Source of the DNA: Diploptera punctata
Taxonomy: Eukaryota; Arthropoda; Insecta; Blattodea; Blaberidae
Length of the DNA stretch: 64,000 nt
Assembly (NCBI GenBank): GCA_030220185.1
Contig: JASPKZ010007285.1
Location: forward strand, 1,057,501 to 1,121,500
Direction of reading: 5' to 3'
In this document: positions 1 through 12,316 of the stretch, piece by piece
Layout of the letters: each line of letters begins with the position of its first letter
Position numbering within the stretch: the first letter of the stretch is position 1
The notes under the pieces: generated by a model
Database searches by the model: none
Seen by the model: only the letters and a program-made list of their open reading frames with translations
What the model was told of the DNA's origin: nothing
Position numbers and translations under genes: made by a program

Positions 1-154
1 TGCAGGAACTGCCAATGTTTTATAAAACTTCAATCTAGTATCTCTCCTTGTTTTGTCATTTTATGATATATGTATAGTTACACATATAATCTGAAATGTC
101 GACAGTTTCAAATTTATGTATCTTTCAGTTTTTGTGTCGATAGTAAAATTATAA

Positions 155-667
155 CCCAAATTATTAGAGCAAGTTAATTCATTTAAATACTTAGGATATA
201 ATCTAACTTATAATGAGGAATCTGATATATCCTTTAAAATACAAAACTATAATAAAGCTTTAAGAATTATCAACCAAGTTTTTAAACCATCAAAAGTGCA
301 GAGACACACAAGAATGAAAATCCATAAAATTCTCGCTAGACCCATAATCTGTTATGGCAGTGAAGCTTGGACCATCAGAACTCAGGATGATCGTCATATT
401 ACAGCCACAGAGATGAAATTTCTGAGACGAACTGCAGGTTATATCCTTCTAGATCACCAAAGAAATTCAACAATAGCCAGAGAGTTAAACATCATACCTA
501 TATCTGAATACCTCCAAGAATATAGAAACAATTGGCTAGTCCATATTCAGCGCATGGATCGTCACAGAATACCAAAACAAATTCTTCACTACATTCCTCG
601 AGGCAGAAGATCTGTGGGTCGACCTTTTCGGAGATGGCGGGAGACCGTAACGGGCCACTGGGCCTAA
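155..667 (+). mobile_element. LINE B fragment (RT ORF C-terminus)
   Basis: Open reading frame without internal stops covering the C-terminal region of a non-LTR retrotransposon polyprotein. It reads through SFKYLGYNL (178-ff), RPIICYGSEAWTIR, KFLRRTAGY and GRRSVGRPFRRW to a stop at 665-667. No catalytic YADD block remains, so it is a 5'-truncated copy. The stop codon sits inside the 3' hairpin GGGCC-act-GGGCC shared by other LINE B copies. The usable frame begins about 140 bases before the first ATG (296), so the ATG is not a true start. Confidence 0.85.
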
Positions 668-924
668 TACTTGAAAGGACGATGATTATAAAAAATGTGT
701 TCGTTGTTCCAGAGGTTCGTTGCCTATTATATTTTTGATCTTATATTCATTTCCCCAAATTGAAATTATTTTTTTATATTTTAAAATTACATTCTTGACA
801 TTCATTCTTAGTGTTCTGTCCAAGAGCAGATCTTTCATTGCCAACTCAGCATTCTCCACTTTTTCCCTAACTAAGCTTTCCTTTTTGTATGTGCATACAA
901 ACAATTTATTTTAATATTGTCTAT
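668..924. other. AT-rich stretch, no gene seen
   Basis: Short overlapping frames on both strands (686-914) have no recognisable motif. Probably remnant LINE 3' sequence followed by unannotated DNA. Confidence 0.5.
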
Positions 925-1512
925 CAACTGATGTCTTTTTCTGCCTCTAATTTTCTTTCCATTGACCATTCCTTCTAGCGCATTAGTCAGCAGGTAGTTT
1001 CTTCTTAGGCAGTGGCCTATCCAATTTATTTCCTATTCTTTACGAGTTCCAGCATTGTTCTTCCTTCACCTACTCTGTCTAAGCACATCTTTATTTTCAA
1101 TTTTGTCTGTCCATTTTATACGTTCCATCCTTCTCTATATCCACATCTCAAAAGCTTCCAGTTGTTTTTCCTTATTCCGCCGTAATGTCTAAGTATCTGC
1201 ACCATACAATGCTACACTCTACACAAAGCACTTCATTGGCCTCTTCCGTAATTCTTAAGCCAAAGGTCCTGATAAAATGCTTCTCTTCTTGGTAAAAGCT
1301 TATTTTGCCATTGCTATCCTCTGCTTTGCTTCTTGACCTCAGTTCATGTTACTACTGATAGTACACCCCAAGTATTTGAAGCTCTCCACTTGCATTCTTG
1401 GCATAACTGATTTAATTGATGTAAAGAGTACTGCAAATTATTTTCATTTTCTTGAATAATAACCACATCGTCAGCATACATTAAAACGTTTAATATTTTT
1501 AAATGGTTCATT
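925..1512 (-). mobile_element. LINE G fragment with YADD motif
   Basis: Reverse-strand remnant of another LINE family. The codons for the catalytic YADD tetrad lie at 1467-1478 in the context MYADDVVII. Further downstream on the minus strand, in another frame, is NWIGHCLRRNYLL, then ALEGMVNGKKIRGRKRHQL near 930-1010. Several frameshifts and stops separate these pieces, so the copy is dead. Only one copy of this family was seen in the window. Confidence 0.7.
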
Positions 1513-1514
1513 TT

Positions 1515-2092
1515 CATACTTACTTATTCACTGGCACTATCGAACCCGTAGGTTCATGGCCGCGTGGACATAAGCTCTGCATACATCCCTATCCTGAGCT
1601 AATGCTTTCCAATCATTCCCTGTATAATCTACTTCCCTCAAATCATAGTTAATGTTATTCTCCCACCTCATTCTTGGTCTACCAACTGGGCGTTTTCCCT
1701 CTGGTTTTCCTACAAGAAGCTTCCATGCAAGTCTTTCATTCCCCATACGTGCAACATGTCCTGCCCATCGCAGTCTTCGAGAGTTAACTGTTCTTATTAT
1801 ATCTGGCTTCCTATAAAGACCATGTAGTTCATTGTTATGTAGTCTTCTCCATTCACGTGTCTGTTCATCTCTCTTTGGTCCAAACATTTTCGTAAGTACT
1901 TTATTTTCTTATACCTATATTAATATATTTTTTTCCAAATAGCACGAATTTCCAGAACCTATATTTAATTCCTTTGTGCATCTCATTCCTGTTTGTGATT
2001 ATTGTTCCTAGGTATTTGAATTCAGCCACTTCCTCAAAATTTCCCTCATTTGTCATTAGCTGTCCATTTACATTATATATAATGTATTTCAT
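1515..2092 (-). mobile_element. LINE A fragment, internally deleted
   Basis: Minus-strand 3' part of LINE A. Upstream frame (2092-1901) gives NGQLMTNEGNFEEVAEFKYL. The downstream frame (1887-1537) gives FGPKRDEQTREWRRLHNNEL through GRPRMRWENNINYDLREVDY. The block normally between them (ACYYALQRLL to VFENKVLRKI) is missing, replaced by a short unrelated AT-rich piece around 1890-1950. The TAAG-type tail (reverse complement) is at 1515-1530. Confidence 0.85.
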
Positions 2093-2552
2093 ACGTTTTT
2101 AAATTCGTTCAATATTGTTTTTGGCAGTAACTTTGAAAGAGACAAAAATGGTGATCGAGACTAGTCAATTGTCCTTACCTCCCTAATTTCAATTAATATT
2201 TTTTTCCGCCCACTTATTCTTAATATAATTATATATGATACATTATTTTAATTTTATATTCATTTGTATCAGTTAATGTATCGATTTATCCATTCACAGT
2301 CTATTTGCCATAGTGTTGTTTGTTGCTAGGAGACAGAAGTCCTTTATATCAAATATAAAGTGCAAAGAAAAATATATGAATTTGCGAACAATTTATTGAA
2401 AGAATGGAGTTTTAAAAATGGTACCAACATTTGAAAAGTTCGTTCTTGACATATTTCCAGTCTGTCAACGTATGGAGGTAAGTTAACAAGTCACCTTCAT
2501 TGGTTGCAAAAATCTTAATTTATCACTAATCATGCCACAGGATGAGTGGAAA
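2093..2552. other. No feature recognised
   Basis: AT-rich, stop-dense in all frames. No repeat partner found elsewhere in the window. Confidence 0.5.
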
Positions 2553-2936
2553 CAAGTACAGGGCTATTCAAAAAGAAGGAACAGACTTCAAACATTTATT
2601 TTTCCAAACTACAAAAACACAATTCTAAGGTTCCTGGAAAGAGAAAAGTTCAAATTTCACTATTTCATGCATTCAATATGAGCACCATGTGTTACACGAC
2701 AAATACCAAAATGGTGGCTCATTTCTTGCCGCACACGAATCAGCTCGTCTCTGGTTATCGAATTCACAGCTTAAACAATTCGATGTCGCAGATTTTCAAG
2801 AGTGTCAGGCATAGTGGGGATAAAACACCCCAGTGATAAAAATCACACAGCGTTAGGTCTGGCGACCTGGGAGGCCACCGGCGATGACGTTGATTTTTCT
2901 GCTCCTCCTCTTCCAATCCAACATTGTCCGTCGCAG
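2553..2936 (-). mobile_element. DDE transposase C-terminal fragment (mariner-like)
   Basis: Minus-strand translation near 2870-2740 gives RWPPRSPDLTLCDFYHW, the signature around the last catalytic acidic residue in a large group of insect DDE transposases. Stops follow. The far end at 2556-2580 (acagggctattcaaaaagaa) resembles an inverted terminal repeat of such elements. The N-terminal half and the other terminus are absent, so this is a solo 3' end. Which DDE superfamily it belongs to is not certain. Confidence 0.6.
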
Positions 2937-2990
2937 TTGACAAAAAATCATGTTTACCAGTGCAATTAATAAATTAGCAATGATAGGGCC
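2937..2990 (-). repeat. Inverted fragment of repeat R1 upstream sequence
   Basis: The stretch atcatgtttaccagtgcaat matches sequence lying just upstream of R1 at 44889-44910. Relative to R1 copy 1 (starting 3190) it is in the opposite orientation. Confidence 0.45.
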
Positions 2991-3189
2991 TACATATCGA
3001 TTATACAACATTTAATACATTTTTAGAGCAACAGAACATTTTTTTTAATGGTTGAGGTTCTCTTTTGGCATTTATTGCTGTACCATATCGATCGTAAGTG
3101 GCTCAATCGATACCCTTGTCAAATAAATTAATTATGGAGATATCTCTCTCATCGCCAACAGGAAGAGGAACCATTATCAAGAAGAAGAG

Positions 3190-4555
3190 TTTTGTCTCAT
3201 GAGTACCAATAGTTGTACTTAATGCAGTTATTTATATCGTGTTTTCAAATATGTATGCGGAATTTCTCCATCATCCACAGTTTTTTATTTCAGTTTCAAT
3301 TAATGGATTTCAATAGTTATTTTTTAATAAACGTTTTTTCGTCCATTTGTCCACTGAGCGATGAGCACGGGGAACACTTTCATCAGGAGATTTCAGCTAT
3401 GGAAAAGAGATATCAAGGCAAATGGAATCCTAATTTGCTGGCCGATTATTGTTGGATTTTTTTTATGTTGAGACTTGAAAGTAGTTTTGAAGTTCCTTAG
3501 GACAGGTTACTGGCCCCAGTGGTAGGGCTGCTACCTTTTAGTCTCTGGACAGACATTAGGATACCGCATTTACTCAGTACCCGATGGAACGGTTATACCG
3601 CCGTGACTCGGTCCTCAGAGCCTCGTTTGTGAAAACGGGTTGTACCACGAGAAGGTGGTATCTACAGAAAAAACAAAAATTATGTCATTTCAAGGTGTAG
3701 ATCCTGTTCAGAAGTAAAATTTTATTGGACAATAAAATTTTGGAGCAGGTGAATAATTTTACATATCTAGGATGCAATATCTCATATGAAGAAGAAAAGG
3801 ATGTAAATGCAAAAATATCTAAATTTTTAAGAATTTTATCTTCAAGCCACAGTTAGTCCAAAAGCATTCAAGATTAAAAGTGTACAAAACACTGGCTCTT
3901 CTAACTCTTTTGTATGGTAGCGAAGTATGGACGTTGAAACAGAAGGATATACAGAGACTTAGATCTCGCTGAAATGAGATACCTTCGGAGGACTGCAGGA
4001 TACACACTACTAGATCACAAAAGGAATGAGGACATCTTGGAGGAATTACACATGGAACCTTTAGAAAACAAAATTTCTGATTATAAGTCAAGATGGATGC
4101 AACATGTTCATCGAATGGAAGATCACAGAATACCCAAACAAATGTTAAGCTATCAACGTGCAGGAAGAAGAAGACCAGGACGTCCACTCAAAAGACTTTT
4201 GGATGGTGTTTCTCTTGAGACCGAAACAGGTCAACAAATGGCCTAAATTCGTGAATATACTATGATGATGATGATTATTGTTGGACCATCAAGAGGGATG
4301 CTCCACAGGCGAAATATAGCAGAAAATCGTCATTTCGTACTTTCTAAGTGATTCCGAACGTTCGAATATTGTGTAGTTACGAATGTAGAAAATATTAATT
4401 TGTTTGAAATTACAAATGCTTGTCTCTCGGAAACCTTGCGTGATGGAGAAACAGATATCATACGAGTATTTGAATTGAGGTGAAAAAAATACTACCAGAA
4501 TCGCATATTTTTCTTTCTGAGACAAAAAAAATATAATTTTTGTTGCTTGTGTTAT
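3190..4555 (+). mobile_element. Repeat R1 copy 1, split by a LINE B insertion
   Basis: R1 encodes a recurrent peptide, here DEHGEHFHQEISAMEKRYQG then KWNPNLLADYCW (3360-3455). It is interrupted exactly after W and resumes at 4273 with the same 12 bases, GATTATTGTTGG, then continues as in copy 2 (about 36361-36600) to 4555. Removing 3456-4272 plus one duplication restores colinearity with the uninterrupted copies. Peptides of this type recur in arthropod repeats. I cannot assign the element to a superfamily. Confidence 0.8.
3456..4272 (+). mobile_element. LINE B insertion with 12-bp target-site duplication
   Basis: Flanked by GATTATTGTTGG at 3444-3455 and 4273-4284. The first part (3500-3560) carries the shared core ggtagggctgctaccttttag. 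The rest is RT C-terminus: TYLGCNISYEEEKDV (3750-ff, frameshifted), then RYLRRTAGYTLLDHKRNEDI, HRMEDHRIPKQML, GRRRPGRPLKRL and ETETGQQMA stop at 4246. The tail is atgatgatgat. The central RT is missing, so the 5' core and 3' coding part are joined by a large internal deletion. Confidence 0.85.
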
Positions 4556-6117
4556 TGGTCTACTAGTTAAATAGTCAAGAAATTCGTTTACTTTGAATTT
4601 ATGTATTACATAAATTCTGGAATTCTAGCGCAGATGACTAGTTGGTGTTTTACATTTTTTTTGACATAAGCGTACAACTGTGTATCATTTTTTGTTCTAG
4701 TGCTTAATGGAATATTATAGAAGATAGTCGTAAGGAAAACCAAACGTACAAGACATCCTGGTAAACACTGACAGAGACACAAGAAATTAACAGTTTCCTT
4801 CGTCAATTTGGAGAGCTCCTAATTGAAAACTTGGTGCTTCATCCTCATCTTCTGGAAGATCGTCAATTCAGACAGAATTTCAAATGTTTAAACCCTATGC
4901 AGTTCCTTATAATGTTACTAGATTTAAGTTTCATACATGCATTTTAGGGGAACAAAATTTAGAAGAGAGTAAAATATGTCCTTCTTAATATTACAGATTT
5001 TATCTTTAACATTAATACAAAATATTGCTAAAATAATTCGTTACAACTTTGATTTCACAACATACTGTATTCAGTGCCACAGAAACATCATTAACTTGTT
5101 TAACGGCCCGACATTACAAGCAAAGCGAATTGTTGGCTAACAATTGCACATCATATTAAATTCGAGGTTTTCAAAGTGGTGCATAGTTTCATAAGTTCCA
5201 AATTTATGACACAAAACACAACTTGGTAAAGTCGGGGTACATGTTCTGGCTAGTTAAGATTATAACGTTCCAACTGATTTATTCCTTGACTTTTCTGGTA
5301 CAATGTGGCGCTTTGCAAGAAGCTAATAGCATTTTTGTACAAATTGAAGTTTCTATAGTGTTGATACAGCTGTCGGTTTACATACCTACTTACGGCAGCT
5401 TCAGAGAGTTAAATTGGTATAGACGTATGATTAATTGGGGGTCTTTCTATCCTAATGTGTCTGCTATTCCATTACCTCGGATTCTACACAGGGAAGGGTA
5501 CATAGTAGTTTAATTCTTTTCTTGTTATTTTGTAAGTCACTGGGTTCCTTAACAAAATATTCTTCAATGAAGGTTAACTATCTGCTCTCAAAGTTTCTCG
5601 GATTAATTTAAAAACACACTGTATAATAAATGAGGTATTATACAGCATATAAGGGTTTTACTCTCTCAACTGATAGAACCCGGTTATTTTAACATTTTTA
5701 GATAGAAAGTTAAAGATATGATCTGTAATATTTAAAGAATTTTAAAATACGCTCTAAATAAGGTTAATGGAGGTATGTATATACATTATTTCCTCTCGTC
5801 ATTATATTTGTGTAAATATTATGCAACATACAAAGTCAATGTTGATAAAACAAACACATTATCATCTCTAAGTGTATGCACTTGCTGGATACTTGTTTTA
5901 AACAAGAATTTCTTAGTTAAAATGTTGTGGGATTTAAAATAGAAAGGTTTTTCCACATGTCGTTATGTGTTATTTAACTACTTATTTATTAAAGAACTAC
6001 AGAGAATTTATTCTTATTCTAGGGATGGTGTGAGAGGTGTCAAGATTAAGCATAGCACAGTGATCCACTATGCGAAATAATAGGCAAAAATCCTAAAAGT
6101 CACTATTAGGTTCCCAT
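4556..6117. other. No gene recognised
   Basis: AT-rich sequence. A 96-codon frame at 5223-5513 (+) has hydrophobic stretches (FQLIYSLTFLVQCG, IVLIQLSVYIPTY) but no known motif and no splice context. A 66-codon minus frame at 4606-4806 is equally uninformative. Both may be chance. Confidence 0.5.
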
Positions 6118-6255
6118 GTGCATGATTATTATCATCATTATTATTTCATTATTATCATTATTATTAATATATTATTAAAATTATTATTATTATTAATATA
6201 TTATTATATTATTAGTAGAAGTATTGTTACTATTATTATTATTATTATTATTTGT
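6118..6255. repeat. ATT microsatellite bordering the minisatellite
   Basis: Imperfect (ATT)n with interspersed TTAATAT. It runs directly into the first minisatellite unit, and an ATT/AAT-rich stretch also occurs at the other edge (11668-11715). Confidence 0.9.
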
Positions 6256-9200
6256 TTATACACAAATAATAATGACGGAGACCGGGGAAGTCGGGCAAAC
6301 CGGCAGAAGATATTATTGTGATTTTTAATTTTGATATAATATTTTTAATATTTTTATGATGATTTGTTTATATACAAATAATAATGATGGAAGACCGGGG
6401 AAGTCGGGCAAACCGGGCATACCGGCAAACCGGCAGAAGATATTATTCTGATTTTTGATATGGATATAGTATTTTTAAATTTTTGTATGATGATTTGTTT
6501 ATATACAAATAATAATGATGGAAGACCGGGGAAGTCGGGCAAACCAGGCATACCGGCAAACCGGCAGAAGATATTATTGTGATTTTTAATTTTGATATAA
6601 TATTTTTAATATTTTTATTATGATTTGTTTATATACAAATAATAATGATGGAAGACCGGGGAAGTCGGGCAAACCAGGCATACCGGCAAACCGGCAGAAG
6701 ATATTATTGTGATTTTTAATTTTGATATAATATTTTTAATATTTTTATTATGATTTGTTTATATACAAATAATAATGATGGAAGACCGGGGAAGTCGGGC
6801 AAACCGGGCATACCGGCAAACCGGCAGAAGATATTATTGTGATTTTTGATATGGATATAGTATTTTTAAATTTTTGTATGATGATTTGTTTATATACAAA
6901 TAATAATGATGGAAGACCGGGGAAGTCGGGCAAACCGGACATACCGGCAAACCGGCAGAAGATATTATTGTGATTTTTAATTTTGATATAATATTTTTAA
7001 TATTTTTATGATGATTTGTTTATATACAAATAATAATGATGGAAGACCGGGGAAGTCGGGCAAACCGGGCATACCGGCAAACCGGCAGAAGATATTATTG
7101 TGATTTTTAATTTTGATATAACATTTTTAATATTTTTTTGATGATTTGTTTATATACAAATAATAATGATGGAAGACCGGGGAAGTCGGGCAAACCGGGC
7201 ATACCGGCAAACCGGCAGAAGATATTATTGTGATTTTTAATTTTGATATAACATTTTTAATATTTTTTTGATGATTTGTTTATATACAAATAATAATGAT
7301 GGAAGACCGGGGAAGTCGGGCAAACCGGGCATACCGGCAAACCGGCAGAAGATATTATTGTGATTTTTAATTTTGATATAATATTTTTATGATGATTTGT
7401 TTATATACAAATAATAATGATGGAAGACCGGGGAAGTCGGGCAAACCGGGCATACCGGCAAACCGGCAGAAGATATTATTGTGATTTTTAATTTTGATAT
7501 AATATTTTTAATATTTTTTTGATGATTTGTTTATATACAAATAATAATGATGGAAGACCGGGGAAGTCGGGCAAACCGGGCATACCGGCAAACCGGCAGA
7601 AGATATTATTGTGATTTTTAATTTTGATATAACATTTTAATATTTTTTGATGATTTTTTATATACAAATAATAATGATGGAAGACCGGGGAAGTCGGGCA
7701 AACCGGGCATACCGGCAAACCGGCAGAAGATATTACTGTGATTTTTAATTTTGATATAACATTTTAATATTTTTTGATGATTTGTTTATATACCAATAAT
7801 AATGACGGCAAACCGGGGAAATCGGGCAGACCGGGCATACCGGCAAACCGGCAGAAGATATTATTATGATTTTTAATATTCATATAATATTTTTAATATT
7901 TTTATGATGATTTGTTTAAATACAAATAACAATGACTGGAAGACCGGGGAAGTCGGGCAAACCGGGCATACCGGCAAACCGGCAGAAGATATTATTATGA
8001 TTTTTAATATTCATATAATATTTTAATATTTTTATGATGATTTGTTTAAATACAAATAACAATGACTGGAAGACCGGGGAAGTCGGGCAAACCGGGCATA
8101 CCGGCAAACCGGCAGAAGATATTATTATGATTTTTAATATTCATATAATATTTTTAAATATTTTTATGATGATTTCTTTAAATACAAATAACAATGACTG
8201 GAAGACCGGGGAAGTCGGGCAAACCGGGCATACCAGCAAACCGGCAGAAGATATTATTATGATTTTTAATATTCATATAATATTTTTAATATTTTTATGA
8301 TGATTTGTTTTAAATACAAATAATAATGACGGCAGACCGGGGAAGTCGGGCAAACCGGGCATACCGGCAAACCGGCAGAAGATATTATTATGATTTTTAA
8401 TATTCATATAATATTTTTATTATTTTTATGATGATTTGTCTAAATACAAATAACAATGACTGGAATACCGGGGAAGTCGGGCAAACCGGGCATACCGGCA
8501 AACCGGCAGAAGATATTATTATGATTTTTAATATTCATATAATATTTTTAATATTTTTATGATGATTTGTTTTAAATACAAATAATAATGACGGCAGACC
8601 GGGGAAGTCGGGCAAACCGGGCATACCGACAAACCGGCAGAAGATATTATTATGATTTTTAATATTCATATAATATTTTTATTATTTTTTATGATGATTT
8701 GTCTAAATACAAATAATAATGACGGCAGACCGGGGAAGTCGGGCACACCGGGCATACCGGCAAACCGGCAGAAGATATTATTATGATTTTTAATATTCAT
8801 ATAATATTATTAATATTTTTATGATGATTTGTTTAAATACAAATAACAATGACTGGAAGACCGGGGAAGTCGGGCAAACCGGGCATACCGGCAAACCGGC
8901 AGAAGATATTATTATGATTTTTAATATTCATATAATATTTTTAATATTTTTATGATGATTTGTTTAAATACAAATAACAATGACTTGGAGACCGGGGAAG
9001 TCGGGCAAACCGGGCATTTCGGCAAACCGGCAGAAGATATTATTATGATTTTTAATATTCATATAATATTTTTAATATTTTTATGATGATTTGTTTAATT
9101 ACAAATAACAATGACTGGAAGACCGGGGAAGTCGGGCAAACCGGGCATACCGGCAAACCGGCAGAAGATATTATTATGATTTTTAATATTCATATAATAT

Positions 9201-11665
9201 TTTTAATATTTTTATCATGATTTTTTAAAATACAAATAATAATGACTGGAGACCGGGGAAGTCGGGCAAACCGGGCATACCGGCAAACCGGCAGAAGATA
9301 TTATTATGATTTTTAATATTCATATAATATTTTTAATATTTTTATGATGATTTGTTTAAATACAAATAACAATGACTGGAAGACCGGGGAAGTCGGGCAA
9401 ACCGGGCATACCGGCAAACCGGCAGAAGATATTATTATGATTTTTAATATTCATATAATATTTTTAATATTTTTATTGTGATTTTTTAAATACAAATAAC
9501 AATGACTGGAAGACCGGGGAAGTCGGGCAAACCGGGCATACCGGCAAACCGGCAGAGAGATATTATTATGATTTTTAATATTCATATAATATTTTTAATA
9601 TTTTTTTGATGATTTGTTTAAATACAAATAACAATGACTGGAAGACCGGGGAAGTCGGACAAACCGGGCATACCGGCAAACCGGCAGAAGATATTATTAT
9701 GATTTTTAATATTCATATAATATTTTTATTATTTTTATGATGATTTGTTTAAATACAAATAACAATGACGGCAGACCGGGGAAGTCGGGCAAACCGGGCA
9801 TACCGGCAAACCGGCAGAAGATATTATTATGATTTTTAATATTCATATAATATTTTTAATATTTTTATGATGATTTGTTTTAAATACAAATAATAATGAC
9901 GGCAGACCGGGGAAGTCGGGCAAACCGGGCATACCGGCAAACCGGCAGAAGATATTATTATGATTTTTAATATTCATATAATATTTTTATTATTTTTATG
10001 ATGATTTGTTTTAAATACAAATAATAATGACTGCAGACCGGGGAAGTCGGGCAAACCGGGCATACCGGCAAACCGGCAGAAGATATTATTATGATTTTTA
10101 ATATTCATATAATATTTTTAATATTTTTATGATGATTTTTTAAATACAAATAACAATGACTGGAGACCGGGGAAGTCGGGCAAACCGGGCATACCGGCAA
10201 ACCGGCAGAAGATATTATTATGATTTTTAATATTCATATAATATTTTTAATATTTTTATGATGATTTGTTTAAATACAAATAATAATGACTGGCAGACCG
10301 GGGAAGTCTGGCAAACCGGGCATACCGGCAAACCGGCAGAAGATATTATTATGATTTTTTAATATTCATATAATATTTTTAATATTTTTATGATGATTTG
10401 TTTAAATACAAATAACAATGACTGGAAGACCGGGGAAGTCGGGCAAACCGGGCATACCGGCAAACCGGCAGAAGATATTATTATGATTTTTAATATTCAT
10501 ATAATATTTTTAATATTTTTTTGATGATTTGTTTATATACAAATAATAATGTCTGGCAGACCGGGGAAGTCGGGCAAACCGGGCATACCGGCAAACCGGC
10601 AGAAGATATTATTATGATTTTTAATATTCATATAATATTTTTAATATTTTTTTGATGATTTGTTTATATACAAATAATAATGATGGCAGACCGGGGAAGT
10701 CGGGCAAACCGGGCATACCGGCAAACCGGCAGAAGATATTATTATGATTTTTAATATTCATATAACATTTTTAATATTTTTATGATGATTTGTTTATATA
10801 CAAATAATAATGATGGCAGACCGGGGAAGTCGGGCAAACCGGGCATACATACCGGCAAACCGGCAGAAGATATTATTATGATTTTTAATAATCATATAAT
10901 ATTTTTTAATATTTTTATGATGATTTGTTTATACACAAATAATAATGATGGCAGACCGGGGAAGTCGGGCAAACCGGGCATACCGGCAAACCGGCAGAAG
11001 ATATTATTATGATTTTTAATATTGATATAATATTTTTTATTTTTTTATGATGATTTGTTTATATACAAATAATAATGACGGCAGACCGGGGAAGTCGGGC
11101 AAACCGGGCATACCGGCAAACCGGCAGAAGATATTATTATGATTTTTAATATTCATATAATATTTTTAATATTTTATGATGATTTGTTTATACACAAATA
11201 ATAATGATGGCAGACCGGGGAAGTCGGGCAAACCGGGCATACCGGCAAACCGGCAGAAGATATTATTATGATTTTTAATATTGATATAATATTTTTAATA
11301 TTTTTATGATGATTTGTTTATATACAAATAATAATGACGGCAGACCGGGGAAGTCGAGTAAACCGGGCATACCGGCAAACCGGCAGAAGATATTATTATG
11401 ATTTTTAATATTGATATAATATTTTTAATATTTTTTATGATGATTTGTTTATATACAAATAATAATGACGGCAGACCGGGGAAGTCGGGCAAACCGGGCA
11501 TACCGGCAAACCGGCAGAAGATATTATTATTGATTTTAATATTGATGTAATATTTTTAAATATTTTTATGATGATTTGTTTATATACAAATAATAATGAC
11601 AGCAGACCGGGGAAGTCGGGCAAACCGGGCATACCGGCAAGCCGGCAGAATATTTTATTATGATT
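6256..11665. repeat. Minisatellite, 42 units of about 130 bp
   Basis: The core gaccggggaagtcgggcaaa begins a new unit 42 times between about 6280 and 11605. Spacing is mostly 129-132 bp (outliers 113, 121, 127, 128 and 135). Each unit has a GC-rich core of ~45-50 bp with about four CCGG sites and five CpGs, then an AT-rich ~80 bp. The AT part ends in the palindrome ATTTGT-N6-ACAAAT. Variant blocks: units 2-12 (spacer TTATAT), units 13-33 (TTAAAT, aataacaatgactgg), units 34-42 (TTATAT/TTATAC, gatggcag). Unit length is not a multiple of three, and frames shift between units, so it is not coding. Confidence 0.97.
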
Positions 11666-11751
11666 TTGAATATTAATATTATTATTGTTGTCATATTATT
11701 AATATTGGTCTTATTAATACTATATTAGTTTATATATTTTTTTTAATCATG

Positions 11752-11841
11752 ACACATCTTTCTGTGCCTAAAGTTTTATTGACCTTCTCCACTCGTTTCT
11801 ATCCATCCTCTCCATAACCTCCAGTCCTCTCACTTGCATCC
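11752..11841 (-). mobile_element. Short LINE D 3' fragment
   Basis: cacatctttctgtgcctaaa followed by ttctccactcg and cctccagtcctc matches the 3' end of the minus-strand LINE D copy at 58985-59615 (same segments). Only about 90 bases survive. Confidence 0.55.
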
Positions 11842-12044
11842 TTTATGACCATTATTAAATTAAATACATTTTCAGCTCTTGTTTGAGTTGTTAAGACAAG
11901 TTCATTTATTAGTCCCGATGCCTTTTCCTCTCCTTTAAATGTACTGTTCACATTTTCTCCCCTCTAACGAGAACTAAAAATTTAGTTTTTCGCCCCTTTT
12001 TTTTTTTTTACTTTTGGATCACTGTGCGTGGCTGGTAGCGGCAG

Positions 12045-12131
12045 TAACGGCTTCATTTGTTGCGGCAGCGTATGAGGAACTATCTGGGGCAGTAGCCAAG
12101 GCGGCAGTCTCAGCGGCCACGGCGGCTACAG
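12045..12131 (+). CDS. Candidate internal exon of an unidentified gene
   Basis: A GC-rich island in AT-rich DNA. It follows a pyrimidine run (11995-12013) and candidate acceptors TAG (12036-12038) and CAG (12042-12044). It ends ...ACAG at 12131, followed by gtgagt (12132-12137), a consensus donor. One plus frame is open from before 12010 through the donor and reads VTASFVAAAYEELSG then AVAKAAVSAATAAT. With the CAG acceptor it is 87 bp, a multiple of three. One minus frame is also open across most of it, so strand and coding status are uncertain. I do not recognise the protein; GC-rich low complexity is the alternative. Confidence 0.33.
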
Positions 12132-12316
12132 GTGAGTAATCCCACATATTGTCTGTGACATTTTTAATAAATCGTTAGAGTAAACGCCGGACTATTTAAT
12201 ACATAATTTATTTGATCTGTGAATTTGGCCACATTATCTGATAGAAAGATGTAGGAGATTAAGATGATAATGAAAAAATTCAGAAGGAAATTTCACATTA
12301 GGTATTTTCTTTCTAT

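Noticed and set aside
5223..5513. 96-codon frame with hydrophobic segments as a membrane protein gene
   Set aside because: Hydrophobic translations are common in AT-rich DNA; no start context, introns or homology could be recognised.
6354..11632. Collagen-like Gly-Pro-rich frames (e.g. GRPGKSGKPGIP, MPGLPDFPGLP) in the minisatellite
   Set aside because: They are translations of the repeated GC core. The ~130-bp period shifts the frame, so none runs beyond about two units, and all have AT-rich tails translating to low complexity.
6256..11665. CRISPR-like array
   Set aside because: The spacing is regular but the intervening sequence is itself repeated, not unique spacers, and the DNA is clearly eukaryotic.
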